A DNA stretch of 64,000 nucleotides from contig NZ_JALEGV010000043.1 of the NCBI RefSeq assembly GCF_022763245.1, positions 281,124 through 345,123 of the forward strand. The letters run 5' to 3'. Below, one piece after another: positions 43,028 to 50,434 of the stretch. The notes under the pieces were generated by a model that had not been told where the DNA came from, ran no database searches, and saw only the letters and a program-made list of their open reading frames with translations. The position numbers and the translations under genes were made by a program. Numbering within the stretch: position 1 is the first letter of the stretch; each line of letters begins with the position of its first letter. Origin of the DNA: Oricola sp. Lineage in GTDB: Bacteria > Pseudomonadota > Alphaproteobacteria > Rhizobiales > Rhizobiaceae.

Positions 43028-44023
43028 ATGCATTGGGTTTCGAAGAGCATTCTCGGACTGGCTCTGGCCGTCCTTCCCGCCTCGGCGGCCTATGCGTCCT
43101 CCGAATGCGACGCGCTCGAGCGCACCTATCTCGCGGCACTTGAGGATTTCTCTCCAGACAAGGTGCCTGCCCTGCGCCAGATGCTGGTGCGCGGTGCGAC
43201 GAAGGAGCGGTGCACGACGATCGACTTCTACGCGGCGTTCCGCAGCCTGGCGCTCGTCTACTACAAATATGCCGTCGCCCAGCAGCAGGCCGGTCTGGAC
43301 AAGAGCGAGTATCGCCGGCTTCTCAACCAGGCCAACGAACTGGGGGCGTCGCCCTGGCAGTTGCTGATCACGCTCGCGCAGGAAATGCGCGAGGACGGCA
43401 AGCTGGAAGAGGCCGCGATCCTGGCGCAGAAGGCCGTCAACGACATCTCGGAGGTATACGGGCTGGACGGGGAGAAGACACTCGACGACCTCGGCGAGAC
43501 CGAGAAGGGCTATGTCGAGCAGGTGATGGCTATTTCCTATGCCTACACCGCGCTGGCCGGCAAGCACGTCCAGCCTCAGCGCACGCGAAGCGACGGGTTC
43601 GGCGGCCTGTTCAATGTCGGCGCGTCGCGCAACGCTTCCGCCGTGCAGATGCCGCTGCCGATCACCTTCGAATATGACAGTGACGTCCTGACCGACGACG
43701 GCGACAAATATGTCGAGGATCTCGGCGCCTTCCTGAAATCCACCGGGCTGACCGAGATTACCATTGTCGGTCACACGGATCCGATCGGAAGCGACGGCTA
43801 CAACTGTGCGCTCGGGCTGAAACGGGCCAGGAAAGTCGCGCAGATCCTGCGGGACGAGAAGGGCTTCAGCGGCACGATTTCGGCGAGGTCGGCGGGCGAG
43901 ATCGCGCCGATCAACAAGGACAATCCGGATTATTACGACGCCTTTTCGGAAGACGAGATCCATCAGTTGAGCCGGCGCGTCGTGCTCGACCTTTACGGGG
44001 ATTCGGAAGAATGCGTGGAATAG
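43028..44023 (+). CDS. OmpA-family periplasmic protein
   Basis: 331 residues. GGAG lies 7 bases before this ATG, which gives a clean signal peptide (to about AAYAS, residue 25). In-frame ATGs at 42998, 43001 and 43010 are less well placed. A helical region with TPR-like character (about 30-190) precedes a C-terminal OmpA domain (about 205-325): PITFEYDSDVLTDDG, EITIVGHTDPIGSDGYN, GLKRARKVAQ. OmpA domains bind peptidoglycan non-covalently. The end overlaps the next caspase gene by 13 bases. Confidence 0.82.
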   Translation: MHWVSKSILGLALAVLPASAAYASSECDALERTYLAALEDFSPDKVPALRQMLVRGATKERCTTIDFYAAFRSLALVYYKYAVAQQQAGLDKSEYRRLLNQANELGASPWQLLITLAQEMREDGKLEEAAILAQKAVNDISEVYGLDGEKTLDDLGETEKGYVEQVMAISYAYTALAGKHVQPQRTRSDGFGGLFNVGASRNASAVQMPLPITFEYDSDVLTDDGDKYVEDLGAFLKSTGLTEITIVGHTDPIGSDGYNCALGLKRARKVAQILRDEKGFSGTISARSAGEIAPINKDNPDYYDAFSEDEIHQLSRRVVLDLYGDSEECVE

Positions 44024-45612
44024 CCCGCAAGGCCGCCGCCTGCCTGATCGCGCTGACCGGTTTCGTGGCCGCGATCGGCGCCGCGTCGGCCGCCGACATC
44101 CGCGCCCTTGTCGTTGGCATCGACGTATATGAGGGCGCGCCGAGGCTCTACGGCGCGGTCGAGGACGCCCATGACGTCCACGGCGTCCTGTCGCAACTGC
44201 CGCTCACCGAACTGTCGATGCTGTTGAACGAAGAGGCCTCCAGGGCGCACATTCTCGAAACGCTTGACCGGTATGTCGACGAATCCCGCGAAGGCGACGT
44301 CGTCCTGTTCACCTATTCCGGTCACGGCAGCCGCAAACATGTGCGCCGCGACGGCGAGTTCGTCGACTACGAGTTTCTCCACCTGTCGAACTTGGCGCCG
44401 CCGCGCGAGCCGACCGAGCTCATTTCCGACACGCGGCTCCGGGAAATCCAGGACCGCGCGTCCGCGGCCGGCGTCGAGTTCGTCTTCATCGCCGACAACT
44501 GCCACGCCGGCGGCCTCTCCCGCTCCATCAGCAAGATCTGCGGCGCGACCGGTCAGGTGCGCAGTTTCACGCCGCCGGCGGATGTCGTCGTCGAACTTCC
44601 CAAGAAAAAGGAAGTGCAACAGAGCGTCGCTGCCCGCGTGTCGCTGTTCGCCGGGGTCGCTGCCGACAAGCGCGTGCCCGAGGTCGCGATCGGCGGGCGC
44701 GATCGCGGTGCCCTGTCCTTCTATTTCGCCCGGGCGCTGGAAGGCGCGGCGGACATCGACGAGGACGGCTTTGTATCCGGTCAGGAGCTCTGGGACTATC
44801 TGGCGCCGAACATCATCGCCACCACCCATCGCCGCCAGTTCCCCGTCCGGTCCGTCGGCGCCGACAGCTCGTTTCGCCTGCCGATCATCGGCACAGCCCT
44901 TTCAAGCCGCCCGACGCTGCACAAGGCCCGCGTGTTCCTGGCATCCGCCGAGGAGGGCGAGGCAGCCAAGATGGGAGACCTCGGGCGCTGGGCGGAGTTC
45001 AGTCTCGATCGCTCCGTCCCGGCGGATCTCATCTGGCATCGCCCCACCGGAACGCTGTGTTCCGGCCTTGGAGACGCGCTCTATGTCGATCCGCGCTCCA
45101 AGCGCGAATTCCGCCAGCCTTCAGAGCTTTCCGAAGTGGTGCAGGGCATCCGCCTGTCGAATTTCCTGACGGAGGTCGCGGCATCGAGCAACATGACGCT
45201 GCTCGCCGATGACGCCCTCAACACCTCCGAGCGCTGGACGGATGGCCTTCGGGTCCGCTTCAGGCTGGAGAACCGTCACTATCCGCACCTGTTCCTCTTC
45301 GGAATATCGAGCCTCGGAACGATCGAGCACATGTTCCCCATGGCGACCTTCGGGGACGACTCTGAATTCCTGCCCCTCGACCGTCTTCCGTCATTCATGA
45401 CGAACGGCGATGTTGAAGTCGTCGCTCCGTTCGGGGTGTCGAAACTGGTCGCGGTGGCGAGCGACCGCCCCATGCCGCGTCTGGAAACGCTGTTGGCCGA
45501 CAACCACAAGCGACCGCTCAAGGCCGCGACCGTCGAGGACATCGCCGATGTCATTTCGCAGGTTGACGCCCTTCAGGTCGCCGTGTTCACCGTCGTCACC
45601 AGCCAGCGGTGA
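44011..45612 (+). CDS. Exported caspase-DUF4384-like protein (caspase 8)
   Basis: 533 residues. Signal peptide to about 28 (ASAAD). The C14 domain (about 29-300) has His105 (FTYSGHGSR) and Cys164 (IADNCHAGG). An EF-hand-like IDEDGFVSGQELWDYL lies near residue 255. The C-terminal part (about 395-500; RFRLENRHYPHLFLFGISSL, MFPMATF) resembles DUF4384. It overlaps the OmpA-like gene by 13 bases, so the two are translated together. It is the last gene of the second run. Confidence 0.84.
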   Translation: MRGIARKAAACLIALTGFVAAIGAASAADIRALVVGIDVYEGAPRLYGAVEDAHDVHGVLSQLPLTELSMLLNEEASRAHILETLDRYVDESREGDVVLFTYSGHGSRKHVRRDGEFVDYEFLHLSNLAPPREPTELISDTRLREIQDRASAAGVEFVFIADNCHAGGLSRSISKICGATGQVRSFTPPADVVVELPKKKEVQQSVAARVSLFAGVAADKRVPEVAIGGRDRGALSFYFARALEGAADIDEDGFVSGQELWDYLAPNIIATTHRRQFPVRSVGADSSFRLPIIGTALSSRPTLHKARVFLASAEEGEAAKMGDLGRWAEFSLDRSVPADLIWHRPTGTLCSGLGDALYVDPRSKREFRQPSELSEVVQGIRLSNFLTEVAASSNMTLLADDALNTSERWTDGLRVRFRLENRHYPHLFLFGISSLGTIEHMFPMATFGDDSEFLPLDRLPSFMTNGDVEVVAPFGVSKLVAVASDRPMPRLETLLADNHKRPLKAATVEDIADVISQVDALQVAVFTVVTSQR

Positions 45613-45694
45613 GCGTCCCGGGTCCCGGCAGGCGCGGGTCTGCGTTGCAGCGATTTTGCATTGCACAATTTCTTCGCATGCGCAAAATGGAGGC

Positions 45695-46300
45695 ATGTCC
45701 GGCCGCCTGCCTTCCGTTCTCGTCATTGACGACAATTCCGTTCGCGCCGCCATCATCGAGGCGGGGTTGCGAGAGGCGGGTCATGACCGGGTCACGGTGA
45801 TCACGGAGATCGCCGGCATTGCCGGAAAGATCGCCGCGCTCGAACCCGACGTCATCGTCATCGATCTGGAAAACCCGAACCGCGACATGCTGGAAAACAT
45901 GTTCCAGCTGTCGCGCGCGGTGAAGCGGCCGATCGCCATGTTCGTCGACCGTTCCGACAGGGATTCCATCGAACAGGCGATCGAGGCCGGCGTCTCGGCC
46001 TATGTCGTCGACGGCCTGCGCCGCGAGCGGGTGAAGCCCATCCTGGACATGGCGATCAGCCGCTTCAACGCCTATTCGCGGCTCGAGCGCGAATTGGAGG
46101 ATGCACGCAGCGCGCTGCAGTCGCGCAAGGTGATCGATCAGGCCAAGGGCCTTCTGATGCGGTCGCGCGGCATGAGCGAGGAAGACGCCTATGCGCTCCT
46201 GCGCAAGACGGCGATGAACCAGAACCGGAAGATCAGTGAGGTCGCGCAAGGCCTCGTCCTTGCGGCCGACATGCTGGGAAAGGGTGGCTCCGATGGCTGA
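45695..46300 (+). CDS. nasT: NasT, ANTAR-domain antiterminator of nitrate assimilation
   Basis: 201 residues. An N-terminal receiver-like domain (VLVIDDNSVRAAIIEAGL; phospho-site region VIVIDLENP) and a C-terminal ANTAR domain (KVIDQAKGLLMRSRGMSEED, YALLRKTA). ANTAR binds paired RNA hairpins and prevents termination in the nas leader; NasS holds NasT inactive without nitrate. GGAGG is only one base from this ATG, so the start is less certain. It overlaps nasS by 8 bases. Confidence 0.92.
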   Translation: MSGRLPSVLVIDDNSVRAAIIEAGLREAGHDRVTVITEIAGIAGKIAALEPDVIVIDLENPNRDMLENMFQLSRAVKRPIAMFVDRSDRDSIEQAIEAGVSAYVVDGLRRERVKPILDMAISRFNAYSRLERELEDARSALQSRKVIDQAKGLLMRSRGMSEEDAYALLRKTAMNQNRKISEVAQGLVLAADMLGKGGSDG

Positions 46301-47510
46301 GATCGAGATCGCAGCGGGTTTCATTCCTCTCACCGACAGCGCCATCCTCGTCGCCGCGCGCGAATGCGGCTTCGCCGAGGACGAGGGCATCGCGCTGACG
46401 CTTCTGCGCGAGACGTCCTGGGCGAACATCCGAGACCGCATGGCGATTGGCCAGTTCGAGGCCGCACACATGCTCGCGCCGATGCCGATCGCCTTCGAAC
46501 TGGGGCTGACCCCGCTGTCGCTGGAGGTCGTCGCTCCGATGGCCATGGGGCTTGGCGGCAACGCTGTGACGGTCGGCACGGGCCTCTTCGAGCAGATGAA
46601 GGAGCTGGCGCCCTTCGTGTCCCCGGATCCGCAGGGCTCCGGCCTCGCGCTGAGAGCCGTCATCGCCGCCCGGAAGGCCGAGGGAGCCCCGCCGCTGCAA
46701 TTCGGCGTCGTCCATCCGCATTCGGGGCACAATTTCGAACTGCGCTACTGGTTGGCGGCGTCGGGCATCGATCCGGAAACGGATGTCGACATCGTCATCG
46801 TCCCGCCGCCCTTCATGCCGGATGCGCTCGCCTCCGGCCAGATCGACGGCTTCTGTGTCGGCGAACCCTGGAACTCGGTCGCCGTTTCGCAGGGAGCCGG
46901 CCGGATCGCCACCGTGAAATCCGCGATCTGGAAATCAAGCCCGGAGAAGGTGCTGGGCGTGCGCGCCGACTGGGTGCGCAACAATCCGCACGGTCTGTCG
47001 AAACTGCTGCGCGCCCTTTATCGCTCGGCGCAATGGTGCGGCGATCCGGCCAATCACGCCGCTCTCGCCCATATTCTGGCGCGCCCGGAATATGTCGGGC
47101 AGCCCGCATCGCTCATCGCCCGCGGCCTGGATGGCCAGGTCGTGGAGGGGCTTTCGGTCGCCGACAAGGCGTGGTTCTTCGAGCCTTTCGCCCGTGCTGC
47201 GACCTTTCCGTGGCAAAGTCACGCGCTCTGGTTCTACAGCCAGATGGTGCGCTGGGGGCAGATCGAACACACGCCCGCCAACGCCGACAAGGCGCGCCGT
47301 TGCTACCGCCCGGATCTCTACCGCGCCGCGTTGCGCTCGCTCAGCGTCCCCATCCCCGCGGCCAATGCGAAGGTCGAAGGCGCGCTCACGGACAACGAAC
47401 CGGTGGGCGCGACAGCCGGCGCGTTGCGGCTCGGCCCGGACGGCTTCTTCGACGGGCGAATCTTCGATCCGGACAGGCTCGACGCCTATCTGTCCGAAGA
47501 CGCGGATTGA
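46293..47510 (+). CDS. nasS: NasS, cytoplasmic nitrate sensor
   Basis: 405 residues, homologous to the NrtA-type nitrate-binding proteins (GFIPLTDSAILVAARECGFA, VHPHSGHNFELRYWLAASGI, CVGEPWNSVAV) but without any signal peptide. NasS binds nitrate or nitrite in the cytoplasm and then releases NasT. The overlap with nasT fits their known complex. It compares well with nrtA downstream, its periplasmic relative. Confidence 0.93.
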   Translation: MAEIEIAAGFIPLTDSAILVAARECGFAEDEGIALTLLRETSWANIRDRMAIGQFEAAHMLAPMPIAFELGLTPLSLEVVAPMAMGLGGNAVTVGTGLFEQMKELAPFVSPDPQGSGLALRAVIAARKAEGAPPLQFGVVHPHSGHNFELRYWLAASGIDPETDVDIVIVPPPFMPDALASGQIDGFCVGEPWNSVAVSQGAGRIATVKSAIWKSSPEKVLGVRADWVRNNPHGLSKLLRALYRSAQWCGDPANHAALAHILARPEYVGQPASLIARGLDGQVVEGLSVADKAWFFEPFARAATFPWQSHALWFYSQMVRWGQIEHTPANADKARRCYRPDLYRAALRSLSVPIPAANAKVEGALTDNEPVGATAGALRLGPDGFFDGRIFDPDRLDAYLSEDAD

Positions 47511-47687
47511 CGCGTGGATCCGGCATTTTCGCTCTGCCTACTCGGTGAGCGTATTGCCGAGTTGCTGAAATTTTCGACACGCCATCTGCTCATTTGCACA
47601 ACAAGCAAACACGCGCCTCCGCGCGTTGAAGGAGACGTCTTTTTCTAAGTAGTTGAATTTCAAAGAAAAGGATGATCGCCATCAAAC

Positions 47688-47702
47688 TGGCACGCTTCGT
47701 GC
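47688..47702 (+). promoter_or_regulatory. Candidate sigma-54 promoter of the nrt-nas operon
   Basis: TGGCACG-N4-GTGC: GG at 47689-47690 and GC at 47701-47702, exactly 10 bases apart as required for -24/-12 elements. The -12 box is GTGC rather than TTGC. Start of transcription would be near 47714. It suggests NtrC control by nitrogen status. Confidence 0.6.
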
Positions 47703-47714
47703 TTCCTCATCGTC

Positions 47715-47755
47715 AGCCATCGAAGGCTACAGTTTCCGCGTCCAATGTCGGGCGC
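47715..47755 (+). promoter_or_regulatory. NasT (ANTAR) target: dual hairpin in the nrtA leader
   Basis: Two short hairpins with six-base loops: AGCC-ATCGAA-GGCT (47715-47728) and GCGTCC-AATGTC-GGGCGC (47738-47755, one GU pair). Both loops have A at position 1 and G at position 4, the ANTAR recognition pattern. They are 9 bases apart and precede the terminator. The first lies at the very start of the predicted transcript. Confidence 0.72.
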
Positions 47756-47765
47756 ACTTCCAGGC

Positions 47766-47819
47766 AAAGCCGCCAGATCCACCGTCCACCTCCCGGGCGC
47801 AGGATTTGGCGGCTTTTTT
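47766..47819 (+). terminator. Leader terminator of the nrt-nas operon
   Basis: AAAGCCGCCAGATCC (47766-47780) pairs with GGATTTGGCGGCTTT (47802-47816) with one mismatch, followed by a T-run to 47819. It is 48 bases before nrtA and should stop transcription unless NasT acts. The rest of the gene-free stretch 47511-47866 shows nothing else clear. Confidence 0.87.
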
Positions 47820-47866
47820 GTTTTCAAGCTCCCGCAAGAAAAGCGGTCATGACAGGAGTGACACAA

Positions 47867-49267
47867 ATGACCTCGACCCTTCTCCGCAGGCACGCCCTCA
47901 TCGCGCTGGGTGTCGCGATGCTTTCGACGACGACGGCCATCGGCGCCGTGCAGGCCGAAATGCTGGATGTCGAAAAAGACGAACTGAAATTCGGTTTCAT
48001 CAAGCTGACCGACATGGCGCCGCTCGCGGTCGCCTATGAGCTCGGCTACTTCGAAGACGAGGGCCTCTTCGTCACGCTCGAGCCGCAGGCCAACTGGAAG
48101 GTGCTTCTCGACCGCGTCATCACCGGCGAACTCGACGGCGCGCACATGCTGGCCGGCCAGCCGCTCGCCGCGACCATCGGCTTCGGCACCGAGGCCCACA
48201 TCGTCACTCCGTTCTCCATGGACCTCAATGGCAACGGCATCACCGTTTCCAACGAGATCTGGGAAATGATGAAGGAAAACATCCCGGTCGATGCCGACGG
48301 CAAGGTTCAGCACCCGATCAGCGCGGCCGCCCTGAAGCCGGTCGTCGAGAAGTTCAAGTCCGAGGGCAAGCCCTTCAACATGGGCATGGTCTTCCCGGTC
48401 TCCACCCACAACTACGAGCTCCGCTACTGGCTCGCCTCCGGCGGCATCCATCCGGGTTTCTATTCGCCGACCGATGTCTCCGGCCAGATCAAGGCCGACG
48501 CGCTCCTGTCCGTGACGCCGCCGCCGCAGATGCCGGCGACGCTGGAGGCCGGCACGATCTATGGTTACTGCGTCGGCGAACCCTGGAACCAGCAGGCCGT
48601 CTTCAAGGGCATCGGCGTTCCGGTCATCACCGACTACGAGATCTGGAAGAACAATCCGGAGAAGGTGTTCGGCCTGACCAAGGAATTCACCGAAGAAAAC
48701 CCGAACACCACGCTGGCGCTGACCAAGGCGTTGATCCGCGCGGCCAAGTGGCTTGACGAAAACGACAACGCCAACCGCATGGAAGCCGTCGAGATCCTGT
48801 CGCGTTCCGAATATGTCGGCGCCGACGCGGAAGTGATCGCCAACTCGATGACGGGCACCTTCGAATATGAGAAGGGTGACAAGCGCGACGTTCCGGACTT
48901 CAACGTCTTCTACCGCTACTACGCGACCTACCCCTACTATTCCGACGCGGTCTGGTACCTGACCCAGATGCGCCGCTGGGGCCAGATCCCGGAGGCCAAG
49001 GACGACGCGTGGTATGACGACGTTGCCAAGTCGGTCTACCGCCCGGACATCTATCTGCAGGCCGCGAAGATGCTGGTCGAGGAAGGTCTCGTCGATGAAG
49101 CCGACTTCCCCTGGGATACGGACGGCTACCGCGAACCGACCCCAGCGGAAGATATCATCGACGGTGTCGCCTATGACGGCCGCACGCCCAACGCCTATCT
49201 CGACTCGCTCGAGATCGGCCTGAAGGGCGAGCAGATCGTCGACAATGGCGAGGTTGTCGGCGGCTGA
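47867..49267 (+). CDS. nrtA: Nitrate ABC transporter substrate-binding protein
   Basis: 466 residues. GGAGTG lies 7 bases before the ATG at 47867. Signal peptide to about 31 (GAVQA), no lipobox Cys. The mature protein has the CmpA/NrtA features [49 protein letters not shown] and [11 protein letters not shown]. It catches nitrate (and nitrite) in the periplasm and hands it to NrtB. Confidence 0.95.
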   Translation: MTSTLLRRHALIALGVAMLSTTTAIGAVQAEMLDVEKDELKFGFIKLTDMAPLAVAYELGYFEDEGLFVTLEPQANWKVLLDRVITGELDGAHMLAGQPLAATIGFGTEAHIVTPFSMDLNGNGITVSNEIWEMMKENIPVDADGKVQHPISAAALKPVVEKFKSEGKPFNMGMVFPVSTHNYELRYWLASGGIHPGFYSPTDVSGQIKADALLSVTPPPQMPATLEAGTIYGYCVGEPWNQQAVFKGIGVPVITDYEIWKNNPEKVFGLTKEFTEENPNTTLALTKALIRAAKWLDENDNANRMEAVEILSRSEYVGADAEVIANSMTGTFEYEKGDKRDVPDFNVFYRYYATYPYYSDAVWYLTQMRRWGQIPEAKDDAWYDDVAKSVYRPDIYLQAAKMLVEEGLVDEADFPWDTDGYREPTPAEDIIDGVAYDGRTPNAYLDSLEIGLKGEQIVDNGEVVGG

Positions 49268-49347
49268 CGCGCGCGACCTCCAGGCCGGCGCCGACCGTGC
49301 GCCGGCCATTTCCCAAGACGAATTCAAGCTGATCGAGGATCACCACC

Positions 49348-50424
49348 ATGGCCAACGCCACGGATGTCATCGAAACAGGCGGCATGCCGCGCCGTGAGCG
49401 CGTCTTCACCGCCATCAACAAGGCGAGCGGCTGGCTCGACGCGCTGGGCTTTTCCTGGCTCGTTCCGCTCCTGAAAATCGCCGCCGGCGACAATCCGCGC
49501 GAGCAATTGGGCGAACTGAAGCGCGTCCTGGTGATCCCGCTCATGGGCATCATCGCGTTCCTGCTCGCCTGGGGCTTCCTCGCTCCCCAGGTTCAGACCT
49601 CGCTCGGTGCCGTGCCCGGCCCGGCCCAGGTTTGGGAACAGACCGTCAATCTGTGGGAAGACCATGCCCGCGAACGCGAAAAGGCGGACGCCTTCTACGA
49701 GCGGCAGGAAGAGCGCAACGCCAAGCTGGAGGCCGCCGGCAAGTCCGACAAGGTCAAGTGGCGTTCCTACACCGGCAAGCCCACCTATCTCGACCAGATC
49801 GGCACGTCGCTGATCACCGTCGGTCTCGGCTTCCTCTTTGCGACCTTCGTCGCGGTGCCGCTCGGCATTGCCTCGGGTCTGTCGCAAACGGTCAACGGCG
49901 CGATCAACCCGCTGATCCAGATCTTCAAGCCGGTCTCGCCGCTCGCCTGGCTGCCGATCGTCACGATGGTCGTTTCCGCGACCTATGTGGACGCTTGGGA
50001 GGCCCTGCCCAAATCGATGCTGATCTCGGCCATCGTCGTGACGCTCTGCTCGCTCTGGCCGACCCTCATCAACACGGCGCTCGGCGTCGCCTCCGTCGAC
50101 AAGGACCTGATGAATGTCAGCCGCGTCCTGCAATTGCCGACGCACAAGACGGTCACGCAGATCGTGCTGCCGTCGTCGCTGCCGCTGATCTTCACCGGGC
50201 TGCGCCTGTCGCTCGGCGTGGGCTGGATGGTGCTGATCGCCGCCGAAATGCTGGCCCAGAACCCGGGCCTCGGCAAGTTCGTCTGGGACGAGTTCCAGAA
50301 CGGCTCCTCGCAGTCGCTCGCCAAGATCATGGTCGCGGTTCTGACCATCGGCATCATCGGCTTCATGCTGGATCGTCTGATGTACGCCCTTCAGCGCGCC
50401 TTCACCTTCTCGGCCAACCGGTGA
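49348..50424 (+). CDS. nrtB: Nitrate ABC transporter permease
   Basis: 358 residues. A cytoplasmic N-terminus is followed by a first helix (about 62-80), then a long charged insert (about 95-150, EDHAREREKADAFYERQEER) of likely coiled-coil type, and the permease core (155-350). The EAA-type loop is around VSRVLQLPTHKTVTQIVLPS. It sits between nrtA and the ATPase gene, 10 bases before the latter. Confidence 0.94.
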   Translation: MANATDVIETGGMPRRERVFTAINKASGWLDALGFSWLVPLLKIAAGDNPREQLGELKRVLVIPLMGIIAFLLAWGFLAPQVQTSLGAVPGPAQVWEQTVNLWEDHAREREKADAFYERQEERNAKLEAAGKSDKVKWRSYTGKPTYLDQIGTSLITVGLGFLFATFVAVPLGIASGLSQTVNGAINPLIQIFKPVSPLAWLPIVTMVVSATYVDAWEALPKSMLISAIVVTLCSLWPTLINTALGVASVDKDLMNVSRVLQLPTHKTVTQIVLPSSLPLIFTGLRLSLGVGWMVLIAAEMLAQNPGLGKFVWDEFQNGSSQSLAKIMVAVLTIGIIGFMLDRLMYALQRAFTFSANR

Positions 50425-50434
50425 GGGACGAACG

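Noticed and set aside
22229..45612. Reading the caspase locus as an anti-phage CHAT-gasdermin or similar cytoplasmic defence system
   Set aside because: All caspases have signal peptides. No gasdermin-like pore protein, nuclease, TIR or NLR-type ATPase is present, and no integrase or other island marks were seen.
46364..47548. A second long plus-strand frame inside nasS
   Set aside because: Out-of-frame shadow with Arg/Ala-rich composition; the nasS frame has conserved nitrate-binding motifs.
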